Shown here one piece after another: positions 53,873 to 64,000 of a stretch of 64,000 nt of DNA. Under the pieces are notes generated by a model. It did no database searches, was not told where the DNA came from, and saw only the letters and a list, made by a program, of their open reading frames with translations. The stretch is taken from NCBI GenBank assembly GCA_015680685.1, contig MNCI01006964.1, positions 461,196 to 525,195 of the forward strand. Direction: 5' to 3'. The position numbers were made by a program, and so were the translations under genes. How positions within the stretch are numbered: position 1 is the stretch's first letter; each line of letters starts with the position of its first letter. Source of the DNA: Gnetum montanum. Its lineage: Eukaryota > Streptophyta > Gnetopsida > Gnetales > Gnetaceae.

Positions 53873-56332
53873 TTAACATGACAGTGTGCGTTGAGTGTGA
53901 TTTTTGGTTCGAAGCTCTAAAGATTCAAACAATGATGAGGCATTTGGATAATTAACCACTTGTAGTTGTAAGGACTTGGTTGGACTATTGGTTCTAAAGA
54001 AAGATCTCTTCTTTGATCGGTTGTTTGAACCAATAGTAGGTTGAATATTTATCACCCTTGTACTATTACAGTGGTCCAACTAGGTAGGAAGCTTACCTTG
54101 CATAGTTGGAGTAGGTGGTAATGGGACCAAAGATGGAAGAGATGCAGATAGATGAGAAGGATAGTACGTATGCAGGGCATCACTCCTAGAAGAGGGAATT
54201 CTATAGTACTTCGGGGTCTAGTAGTAAGGCTAAAGAGAAACGTGACTAGTAGAGTCACGTGGAGAGATCAGCTACTAAACATAATACATATATGGGTCAG
54301 GTTGATGGTAAGGGCACTGTTGATGCAGTAGTGGCATTTCCCATGATTATGGATGTTGCCACTATCGATACTATTCATTTGATTATGGTGGAGCTTCACT
54401 CAGATAATATGTCAAGGGTTGGTAGAATTACCTTGGGTTACCTTGAGGATAAGGTAACCTTTTGGGTGTTTATCATTTGTTTAACCATGGGTTTAGTGTA
54501 TACACCCTAGAATCATGCAGATGTGACACTACTAGGTAACATCCTTAAGGATGGTCATATTGGTCACATCTACCATCATTATTTGTGTCTAAATCCACAA
54601 CCTCTTTAATGAAAGAAACTTTACCCTTACCCTTGTTACATGCATACTCAACTTCTTTCTTTTTCCTTCTCTCTCGATCACTACTTTCTTCTCTAGGCTC
54701 CTCTAATATTTTTAGGATAGTTTGAAATTTGTCATCTAGGGAGTTCCACATTTGATGCACTTTTGCCGATACTTCTGATGCAAATTTTTGAATGGGTCAA
54801 GCCTTTCTATTCACCATCTCTTAAAGTGGTGACTCTTCTTCATCTTCACAAAATCTAATTTCCTTCTTTTCCTTAACTTGCCTTCCTCCTTTGCAACTTG
54901 CTCCAACAATCTTTGTATTTGATGGTCTCTAAGCTTAGATAGCCTTCCTTGGGCATAAGTCCCAAGGGTTCTTCACATTTTGTACCTAATCCCATCTATG
55001 AGATGGCATAGCCATGGCCAGGGCAACGATGTAATAATGAATAATATTAACCCATGGTAGCATCCAAGAGTTCGTGTCCTCCTTGTTTCCATCCTTGCAT
55101 TTGCTTATGCAAGTTGGACACTCGGGAGTATGTTTGATACTTATTGTTGAATAGCTCTAACATGGTACTCCATCGATGAATGGATTTTGGTTCTAAGGAC
55201 CAGTATTAGCTTTCTGCTTTCTTGATCAGTGTCCATGGAAACAACTTTAGCTTTTGCCATTCATTTTCTATATTCTGCAAGGCACATGCATGGTGGAATG
55301 CTTCTAAATGATTTTGAGGATCAACATTGTATCCCCCTTCAAATCATGAAATGTTATTCATGTCTATTCTTTTGATCCTACTATCTTTCTGGTGCCTTGT
55401 TGGGATGCTAATATCCTCTATTATATTTAACATACTTTAGGTGGCGAGTAGGGGTTCATAATGATCATGCTGCCTATAGAATATATGATGCCTATGTTGT
55501 TCCCTACTCTCCCTTCTTTCGTGATGTGTCTCTATGGAATGCCCTCATGCCCTTTCTCTACTATTTTTTTAGTGATTTCTATTTTGTCTACCATTGTCCT
55601 CATGGTCTCATCCTTTGTGACTATGTTCAAATCCCGAAGGAGAGGGGGAGAATAAGATGATGAAGGTGAAGAGGAAGAAGGACTATCACCATGATGGTGC
55701 CTATCACCATCTCTTTGATGGTCATGACCTCAGTCAAAATCACGATCAGAATGTCCATCTTTGTCATGTGTTCTAGACCCTTTGTGTCCATTGGTACCAA
55801 AACCTAGATTATGAATAGCTGAGTGAAGATTATTGTACTTAGCTCCTTAACCAAAGTTAATGAGAGAAACATCATTTTTTGGAAAACCTCTCGAGACAAG
55901 TTCACCACTATCATTTTCACTTAGGACATAAAAGACATCATGAGACCACTTCCCCTTGATGGATTCGTAATGTCTCTCTTTTTGTAGATTCCTCTAGCAT
56001 TATGCCTCCATGGGTCAATACTCTTTCAAGTCTTGTTCATGCACAATGTACTTTGACTATAAGTGTTGCATACTAATTCATGTGAGAGCACGAAGAAGCA
56101 TGCTCAGGATTGAGTGATCGAGAGGTAGCACTATGTTACCTTCTAAATCACACCATCATAGATGTTCATCATGGTAGAGGATAAAGGTAAAGTCTGGTAC
56201 ATACTCATTAGGATGAGCGTATACCATGCGAAACTGTTGGGGCATTGGTGGATCATCATGTGCACCCCACCTCCGATTGTTCATGGTATCAGACCTAGTC
56301 GGTGAAGCACTCTCATAAGAAGAAGGAGACAT
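53873..56332 (-). pseudogene. Athila-2 gag remnant
   Basis: It begins at ATG 56,332 (MSPSSYESASPTRSD), then a long charged N region with a His/Asp-rich stretch (56,000-55,650). The capsid part lies near 55,350-55,000, and a KxKxxEKE-like basic segment (54,760-54,545) precedes the protease linker. Many stops. Confidence 0.75.
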
Positions 56333-56447
56333 GATGGATTACTCAGTGTGCGATACTCTTTTCTAGTGATTGTAGGATAGCTAACTCTAAGGGTTTGTTC
56401 TAATGATGGAAGGATTTCCTAAGTTCTAATCAGGGCACAAACAAAAA

Positions 56448-56467
56448 AATCCCTGACAACATTGCCA
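56448..56467 (-). other. tRNA-Asp-type primer binding site of Athila-2
   Basis: The minus strand reads TGGCAATGTTGTCAGGGA next to the 5' LTR. It differs from the usual Athila site only at C/G positions. Confidence 0.75.
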
Positions 56468-56468
56468 A

Positions 56469-57353
56469 TGATGAGCAGTAAGGTACCCCTACACCCAACC
56501 ATACAAATACGAGTGTTCACACACAATCTGGTTGAACTCCAAGAATTAAGTGCTTATGCACCTATGTAGAATAAGGATTAGTTATGTAGTCATTTTCTTC
56601 CCAAGCTTACTTGTAAGGCACAATTGTATGGTTAAGTAAACTTGAGGTGTATGATTTTTATGTTTTCCTTTTATATTTACTATCCTAGTCTCTTAAGTGT
56701 GTGCAATGAAAAGATTTAATTAACTAATGGACTTTGTAACTCTAATGTGAATCAAATCCTAACACCAGCATCTATTTCCACTCTCCAAACACATCCTAAA
56801 GTAGTATAACACTACTAGGATTACCAAATGCTAGTTGCTACTGGGTTACCAAGTGTTCCACGTATGCTCGAAGTGGTCATGTTGAGTGTGCTAATTCATT
56901 GATAATTGATAATTAATAATTCTATAGAAATAACATTAATTAACTACTAAAAGCATCAAATAACTAGTAAACAACATTAAATGCAATAATTAAACTATTT
57001 AAAATGTTTCAAGGTTTATCACAAAGTTCATCTTTATTTCTAGATACAACGTGTGCTTAGGTACATAATGCTTGAATAAAGATCCGTTTACTCTATGACT
57101 CCTACTATGGGTATTTAGAAATAATTCTAACTCTAAAATAGAAAAATTGCAAGAGTTTGGCTAAGGGACTAAAAAACTACTACTCCAAACCAAGCACCCC
57201 TATCTCTTATTTATAGACAATGAGATAGGCTCTAACACCGCATGTCCAACATAGCTTGGTGCATCCGATATCACGCATCTGATATCAAGGGTCCAATATT
57301 GTGGGTCTGATATCATGGATCTGATATCAAGTCACTTATTTGGTGACTCATCA
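56469..57353 (-). repeat. Athila-2 5' LTR (885 bp)
   Basis: TGATGAGCAGTAAGG to GGTGACTCATCA on the plus strand. U3 has repeated GATCTGATATCA words at 57,262-57,330. TATA box on the minus strand CTATAAATAA (57,216-57,207). Confidence 0.9.
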
Positions 57354-57358
57354 ATGGC
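57354..57358. repeat. Target-site duplication ATGGC (right)
   Basis: Exact copy of 38,818-38,822 flanking Athila-2. Confidence 0.88.
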
Positions 57359-58520
57359 CTTGTTGCTTACTTCTACTTGTCCATTAGCTTGAGAGTAATA
57401 AGGCAACAAGAAAGAATGCTTAATGCTTAGGTTGTGATAGAAATCTTTTGTTTCTTGGCTACTAATTGTGGCCTATTATCTATAACTGTGATCATGGGAA
57501 TGTCAAAATGGACTAAAATGTTATCTAGGATGAATTTGCAGATGTGCTCAGATGTAATTTTCTTTAGGGAAATAGCCTCAACCCATTTGGTAAAGTATTT
57601 AGTTGCAATGATGATGGAGCTATGTCCCACTCAAGACTTAGGCATTATAGGTCCAATGATATCCAATCCCCATCATTAAAGTGGCCATGTTATTTAAGTG
57701 GTACGTAACTTAGTTGGTGATAAATGTGTGAGGTTGCTATACCATTGGCATGTGTCACAACACTTAATCTTCTATAGGCAATCATTTTCCATATGGAACC
57801 AATAGTAGTCTTACTACCTAATCTTAGCAACCATAACTCTAGGTCGTATATGTCCTTCGAAAATACCTTTGTGAACCTCCTCTAGGACTATTCTAGCTTC
57901 AATTTTAACTAAGCACTTTAGGATTATGCCATCATAGGATCATTAACATAAGGTGTTATCACCTATGATGACATACCACTTTGATCACCTGTGTACAACA
58001 TCCTTTTAAGCAGTAGTCAAGCCTTGTGAGGATTTTTCATGCATAAGGTACAATTTGATATTGTCATACCACTCCCTGGCAGGAGCAGTATGAATGATGA
58101 CCACAAAGGCATCCTTAGTGTTCTATGTAATGGGAGTAGCATAGCCCACTATTAAGATTGGTAACTTACTAAGCAAATCTAGCATCACACTAAGGTCTAA
58201 TCTTGTAATTGCATCAACTATGACATTTTTATTTCAGGGTATGTGTTGGATATCAACATCTATGAATTGTTGTAACAATTGCTTCCCTAGGTCATAGTAT
58301 GGTTGTAAGTGTTTGGCTTTACACGCATAGACCTCAATCACTTGATTAACCACAAATTGTAAATCACTTTTAATCATTAAGCATTTGATTCCTAGGTCAC
58401 AAGTTACCATCATTTCTCTGATCAAATCCTCATAGTCCACTATGTCGCTAGTGCATTGAAACTCAAAACAATAGGCAAAGGATCATATTTCACCAAACAA
58501 GAACATTATGATGATAGTGG
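57354..58520 (-). pseudogene. Tat-3 pol fragment: archaeal RNase H and integrase N-terminal part
   Basis: aRNH: VDYEDLIREMMVT, IKSDLQFVVNQVIEVYACKA, LQQFIDVDIQHIP (58,440-58,234). Integrase: IIATKYFTKWVEAISLKKIT, MITVIDNRPQLVA (57,630-57,427), then YYSQANGQVEVSNKA up to the Athila-2 insertion. The catalytic Glu is present in this copy (GQVE). No RT is found upstream; the frame is lost by about 58,780. It is more decayed than Tat-1. Confidence 0.82.
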
Positions 58521-58789
58521 CATTGGCCCCATGGGTAGTTAAAGCTACCACTTTCACCTAGGCCTTAGAGCGGAGATCCATCTTATCTTGTGGTAATTCA
58601 ATTTATTTAAGAATGTAATCGATCGCATCCACATTCTCTGGCCTAGGCAAGCTAATGCCTCATCAATAACTTTAACATGGTTCCATAGGGTCTGAAGCTT
58701 AGTCTCATCCTAAATAAGCTTTGCATCGACTTGAACCTTTGGGTTGGCGTAAACCTCAACCATACCATTAGGTCCACCCAGGCTTCATA

Positions 58790-59560
58790 CTACCAAATGA
58801 GAGAGCCTTAGCACAAGGTCACTCACAAAGGAAGAGTGGCTAGTAGAAGTTGAAGATGAAAACCTCACAAACCACAAACCCTTGTAACCCTTTATCAAGT
58901 GAGTTTTCATTGGCAAAACAAAATGTGAGGCTCCAATACCATCTATAACAACATTGTCCTTGAGCAATTGTCCATTACCTCAAGAGTCCCCCTAGCAGAT
59001 TCAAAATTGAGATAGAATTCAAGAAGCATATGCCTTAGCAATCAACAATCCTGAAACACATGTCAACAAACAACATGTTAGTGTTAGCATGTGCTTGAGA
59101 AATGTTTCAAAAATGGTAAACGCATTATATTAGCAAAGTTAGATAGCACTCCCTTGCTCCACTCACATGAACACTACAGGGACTACCAATTGAACCCTCT
59201 AGATTCATCACCGCGTGTTGGTAGTTGATGTTGCACTCTTACGAGCACATGCAACATCCCATAGCACATCCCATAATACACATGATTGACACCCCAAAGT
59301 AGAGTTGAACTATGCAACCCTCCTAGGAAAGGTCCTATCAAGTGGGGTAATGAGGAAGGCTGTAGCCCCCCTCTTACTAACACATGGAACTGCCATACCA
59401 TTATGGTTCCGAAGATACAAGGAACAAAGGACTCCTTGTGACCCCTAAGCCCTTGAATTGTGGGGGAATTGCGGGGGAGGTAGCAGGCCACCACCAACCC
59501 TGCTACCTCTCTTACAAAAATGGTTTCTTTTAACTTGAACTTGCAACAACTCTAATTCCA
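58790..59560. other. Unassigned sequence
   Basis: No gene, LTR pair or known repeat was recognised. It is richer in C and A than its surroundings. Confidence 0.3.
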
Positions 59561-59562
59561 AG

Positions 59563-59752
59563 GACAATAATCTTCAATTTGAACTTCCAGGATCAGGCAT
59601 GGGTTGAACTAGAATTTAAAACACTTCCCATTTTGACGATTAATATAGGCAAAGGGCGACAATAATCTTCAATTTGAACTTCCAGAATCAGGCATGGATT
59701 GAACAAGAATTTAAAACACTTCCGATTTTGACGATTAATATAGGCAAAGGGC
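59563..59752 (+). repeat. Tandem duplication, two 95-bp copies
   Basis: 59,563-59,657 and 59,658-59,752 both begin GACAATAATCTTCAATTTG and end ATATAGGCAAAGGGC, with about five differences. The second copy leads straight into the possible exon. Confidence 0.85.
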
Positions 59753-59808
59753 GTAGTGCAGCGAGCCAACCTACAATCCCGTCCCCTGCTTTTTTGGCGC
59801 CGAAAAGA

Positions 59809-60006
59809 ATGTCCAACCTTTACACCGTAATTCATGGAGTTATCTTTAGTTGGATTAAACTTCAAATTGCAATGCAGCCTGGAGATACGGCAGCACTTGA
59901 CTATCTGCTAATAGAAAACGTTCCTACGGAAGTCCACGTTCACCAACTCTCTGCGGAGAGAAGCAAATGGCAGCCGCTCTTTTCTTGCCAACTCCAAAAG
60001 ATTAAG
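59809..60006 (+). CDS. Possible first exon of an unknown gene
   Basis: ATG at 59,809 opens 66 codons (MSNLYTVIHGVIFSW, LDYLLIENVPTEVHVHQL, ERSKWQPLFSCQLQKIK) ending at AAG|GTATTTG, a plausible splice donor. The frame itself runs to 60,051. Composition is more gene-like than the surroundings and it does not match any element here. The protein is not recognised and no second exon was found; it may be chance. Confidence 0.25.
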
Positions 60007-60572
60007 GTATTTGAAGATTTCAGTGCTTTTAAAACCGAAAAGATCAGTTAAACGAGTCGGACTTCTTTTTCCTGTGCATCTGCAGCAGCGTTTGCCTCAT
60101 CACTGCGCATACCCAACGCACATACCCAACGCGCATACCCAACGCGTGGCAGTGCTTGCGAGCGAGCACATCAACGGTATGTCTGGCTCTGGTTGTGCTG
60201 TGTTTGGCGGTGTAGCGGCACATTTTGGTGGAGCATCTTAGCGTGTGAGAGGTTGCGTGCCTGCGTGTTTGTTGTGATTCGAGGGTGTGTGGGCAGCCAG
60301 GCTGGTGTCCTATGCTGTGCTCAAGGCCTTCTCAAGTTTCGGTCACACCTCTACTTCCAGGGCCTAGGGAATTCATTGATTTGTAACTTTGGATTTTTTT
60401 AAAAAATTATTTTCAGCGCAGAAGGAATGTGATTTTTGGTTAAATATTACTTACTTATTGGATAATATGTTTAGCTTTATTACGGTGATCCTAATATAGT
60501 GATCTCATATTAAAAAGCAGGAGAGTTGAGCATCAAGTTGGTTCACCTGTAGAGGGAATTCTTGGGGCCACA

Positions 60573-61133
60573 AGTTTGGTCTGTTGAAAGGAAAGACCAA
60601 TAAAATTATGGGTTTAAGGGGGGGTGTCGGACCCCAAAAAGAGAATTTTATTAATTTAATGAGAATAAGTACATGATCAACATCTGAACATATTGATGGA
60701 TAAATAGGGAGAAGAACAAAGACAAATGCGAGTGTTGAAAGAAAACATCTTGAAACATAATCTTTCTCGGGGTGTGGGAGTACATGCCAGAGAAGGGAGT
60801 ACTTGCCAAAGGGCTACCAAATGCTGGGAATCCTTAGGAACTGCAAGTTTAAAAGACCAGGAGAATAACAAAGAGCTCAAAATGCTCAAAATTATGATGA
60901 TAACACACTCCGATGTAGCAGATCGAGATTGGAAAGAGTGCACGGGTTGGTGTATCTGCTCCAAGGCTGCAAACAAAAAAACAACTGATTAGTATCCAAC
61001 TTTAACTTAGAAGTATGAGATAAAATTTGGAAATGCACAAGGCGAAGAATTTGAGATTTTTCCATAATATTTAAATGGTTAGAGNAGTTTGGTCTGTTGA
61101 AAGGAAATACCAATAAAATTATGGGTTTAAGGG
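60573..61133 (+). repeat. 48-bp direct repeats around a 465-bp segment, with an undetermined base
   Basis: AGTTTGGTCTGTTGAAAGG.. at 60,573-60,620 recurs at 61,086-61,133 with one mismatch. The only N in the window is at 61,085, directly before the second copy. This suggests an assembly join or a local duplication. The segment between has no gene. Confidence 0.75.
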
Positions 61134-61199
61134 AGAGATGAAGAGTTAACATAGCTTGCCTCTAAGAAAATAAGTATAAATTAGGGAAAGTAAATTACA

Positions 61200-62900
61200 T
61201 TGATGAATAATTTAAGTTTTTTTCTTGTGGAGGAAAATGCAACTATAGAAATAAATTACAATTGAAAATAAACTTTTAATTACACCCATTGAGACCTTTT
61301 TGAATCTATCAAATAGAACAATTTCAAAATTCCTTTTACCGCTTTAATTCATAAAGTTAGTGTTACATGCTAGAATTGAACATTTGACCTTGGAAGAATG
61401 AAGTAGTAGATATTACTTGAAGAGGTGATAAAATCATGGGTATTGAGGTTATTTTAGGAAAAGAAGTTTTTGATATCCCAAGTAATTATGGACCTCAAGT
61501 TAGTTTGAATGATCAGGTTAAGAGAACATTTTGGAATTCTTTAGATGGACAGTAGTGGAGAGAGAAATGATATGGGGGAAACGATAATTGAGTTTAGTCA
61601 AGTCTATGATCTTACAAGATCTACAATCTATTTCAAGAAATGGATTGTACACTTACTAGCTTTTAAAAGTAGAATTTACTCATCTCAAATAGAACACATC
61701 ATGGTAAGAAAAGAAAAAGATTAGGAAATTTGTAATGAATGCAAAGTTCTTTTAGGAGAAAAACTAATAATTGAACATAAACTTATGGTGACAAATTTAA
61801 TTGTAAGAGATTGTACTAATAGAAATTCTAGAAGAGAAATGCCTTATATATAATGGTAAAATCTAAAGGAAGAAAAAGCATAATAGTTTAAAGATAAATC
61901 ATGTGTATAAGGACTTGGGATTTTAAACTCAAAGACAAATGATAGTTGAAGTCCAATAAAAAGCTAGATCGAGAAGATAGGGAAGGTTATCCTTATAGTT
62001 TTCAAATGGAATATGCACATTCAAAAGAAAAACCAATGGTGGAGTGAGAAAGTGCAACCAAAATTTAAATAGAATAAGAAGTGTTTCATAAAGTGGCAAT
62101 AGAGTAAGAAACAATGTAACTTTGAATGATAAAAGAAATCAAAACACTTGATGAAGAAGACAATAAGCAAGGAAAAATGTGATGCTTTCAATACCTTTAA
62201 TGAGAAGTTAGGAATTAAAAAATGATTTACAACTTGGTTAATATTCAAAAAAAGAGGTGCAAAGACTTTAACTACATCAAGTACATCAACTTATATAATG
62301 AAAGAACTTTGTTTTCAAATAAGATATTTTTGGAGTAATAGAGGATTCTTAATAAAGATTTTCTTAGATATAAAGTTGATGGCATTGATTTAAACATAGA
62401 AATGACCAAGTATATTTATGCATTTGAATTAAAGAAAGATATTATGAAGATGAAGAATGATATTAAAGTTATAGGACACATTATAGTATGGAAGTCTATT
62501 GGAGATATAACTATTAATTAATTAATAACTTTATTCAAAAAAATTGGAAGGATGGGAAATTTCCATATGATTGAAGTAGAAACAATATAGTACTTCTCTA
62601 TAAGAATAAAAAAGGACATTTAAAACTATAAGAACTATAGATGGATGAAGCTATGATAAAGAGTATTGGAGTACATGTTTAAGGCAAGAATCAACTACTT
62701 TGAAGAATTTATTTGGTATTATTCTTAAAAGATAAACTATGAAGCTATTTTCTTGCTAAAATAATTGATAAAGAAATTTAATTAGATGTAATCAAAGGAA
62801 TATATATGTCATTTTCATTTCTTTGAAGAAAGCCTATAGTCCCTATGAAAAGGTTTTATGATTTTTTAGGCATCAAAACCCTTCTATGAGTAAGATATAT
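61200..62900 (+). mobile_element. RTE-clade LINE fragment (endonuclease and start of RT)
   Basis: Endonuclease pieces: YGPQVSLNDQVKRTFWNSLD, RNDMGETIIEFSQVYDL, FKSRIYSSQIEHIMVRKE, CKVLLGEKLIIEHKLMV, matching the RTE endonuclease order (..DRNEEG..ILDF, SQIDF, HKLVV). The RT start near 62,600-62,760 shows NYKNYRWMKL and YEAIFLLK. Strongly decayed and AT-rich. Confidence 0.72.
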
Positions 62901-64000
62901 CAATACCTTTCAAAGAACTAACCCTTTGCTGATGCATCTTAAATAGTCTTCTTAAAGCTAGATTACCTAGGGCTTGAAGAATGTTAAATAAAAAAAAATG
63001 CAAAGAAAATAATTTAATTAAAATTTAAAATATTGAAATCTATGATTAAATATTCCAAAAGTTGATACACAAAGATGGAGGACTCAAGATGCTCTAATGT
63101 TGTTTGTTTAATCACTATGATTTCCAAGAGGTTTAAGTAGAAGAGTCTTAGCATGCATAATGAGTCATCCTCCATTCTTTAAAATACATGAAGTAGATAG
63201 ACACATTTATAGAGTCTATGTTCATTTTTATTTTCATTTCTTATTTTTGAAGAAATTTAGAATTTTACAATCCTTATATTGAGTATAAGAGAAAATAAGT
63301 TAGAAAAATAATGCTTTTTCTTCTCATCTCTATATTTGTAATTGATTTTTAGGAAAAAACCTAGGAAAATTTATAAGAAAAATTTTGAAATAATTTTTAA
63401 TAAAATTAAAATTAATCTTTTTTTGCCTTGAAATTGAGCAAGTCTTGAGTAAAATCTTTATTTCTCCAATATTGAAGCTAAGTTGGAGGCTTTTAGAGTA
63501 CATGTAAATCAAGAAATTACTATTTTTGGCTTACTGGCATGTTGTTTTCAATGTGTAGTGTGATCAACATGATTACACATATATGATGTTGTTGGCGACC
63601 ATTTGGGACGCGACCACCAACATGTGTCCTCAAACAGGATTTAGGTGCTTACTGGTCTTCTGGCAACACCAAGGCCTAGATACCTCCAAAAAGACTTAGT
63701 AGTTAATGTGAGTATGTGTGTGTGCTATTGCGGTGTGCGGTTGTGAAAAGTGAAACAATTGAGTTGTGTGTAAAACTACAAATGACTTATCTTAAAGAGA
63801 TTCAGCCAACTTTGTCAAGTACTGCGAGTTGTTGAGAGTTCCTATTTTGTTCAATTGCCTAGTCTATGCAGTCCTTATAATACCTACTTGTAACAAATAA
63901 ATTTTTGCAAAAACAATTGAGCACAACTCTGCGAATCTACTTCTAATTTTCCCCAATGAAAGAAATAGTTCCACAAGAAAACTAGAAATAGAGCAAGATT
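62900..64000. other. Unassigned AT-rich sequence
   Basis: No gene recognised. The stretch from about 63,590 is less AT-rich and could be the edge of another element, but no terminal structure is visible. Confidence 0.3.

Larger units (their letters stand above)
38823..57353 (-). mobile_element. Athila-2: Athila-type element inserted in Tat-3 and itself split by Tat-2
   Basis: LTRs lie at 56,469-57,353 (5') and 38,823-39,661 (3') with TGATGAG...CTCATCA ends and a perfect 5-bp duplication ATGGC. Interior on the minus strand: primer site, gag (from 56,332), protease (about 53,790-53,460), RT (52,860-52,040), RNase H (51,960-51,600), integrase (51,290-50,237) and a 3' non-coding part to 48,263. 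Tat-2 is inserted a few bases from the 3' LTR, in the polypurine region. Confidence 0.9.

Noticed and set aside
59183-59497. 104-codon minus-strand frame
   Set aside because: No recognisable motif or splice context; composition like the surrounding unassigned DNA.

Overview
This is plant nuclear DNA made almost entirely of nested transposable elements. It holds Ty3/gypsy elements of the Tat/Ogre type (a second, archaeal-type RNase H; a primer site ending GCTAGAAGGAGGG), Athila-type elements (primer sites related to tRNA-Asp), RTE-clade LINE fragments, two tRNA-derived SINE-like copies and one small LTR element with a tRNA-Met primer site. The first two lineages are known from land plants, so a seed plant is the best guess; the species cannot be told. 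No host gene is certain.

Layout. 1-13,683: minus-strand Tat/Ogre element (Tat-1), the GC-richest and best preserved, cut by the left window edge. It reads from its 5' LTR (12,224-13,683) through gag-pro (11,978-8,169), a ~5.15 kb gap read here as an Ogre-type pro-rt intron, to RT, RNase H, archaeal RNase H and integrase (3,054-1). It sits in the gag start of an older Athila copy (Athila-0, 13,684-~14,583). 14.6-15.8 kb: LINE tail and AT-rich DNA. 15,795-19,143: non-autonomous LTR element. 19,208-29,459: plus-strand Athila-1, complete but mutated. 29.5-32.9 kb: RTE fragments carrying two SINE-like copies. 32,921-34.9 kb: Athila LTR remnants. 34-36.7 kb: unrecognised degenerate minus-strand coding sequence. 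38.3-58.8 kb: three-level nest. A Tat fragment (Tat-3, minus) is split in its integrase by Athila-2 (38,823-57,353, minus, perfect 5-bp ATGGC duplication), whose 3' untranslated part is split by Tat-2 (39,671-48,262, plus), which has only gag-pro. 59.5-60.4 kb: tandem duplication and a possible exon. 61.2-62.9 kb: RTE endonuclease and RT remnant.

The most unusual object is at 3,469-7,574. On the strand opposite Tat-1, within the gap between protease and RT, lies a complete eight-exon split gene. All seven introns (71-271 nt) have GT-AG ends and every junction keeps the reading phase, giving a frame of 1,106 codons that includes ten premature stops and no frameshift. Its N-terminal part resembles an FCP1/NIF-type HAD phosphatase domain without the key aspartates; the middle may be a plant-transposon-associated domain; the C-terminal part is coiled-coil and acidic. 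In effect the element carries a gene that would be spliced only when transcribed against the element.

The coding frames of Tat-1 are broken only by stop codons, mostly TAG, several at positions where glutamine is expected. This fits deamination of methylated cytosines in CAG. Several LTR families here also carry arrays of short inverted repeats upstream of the TATA box.
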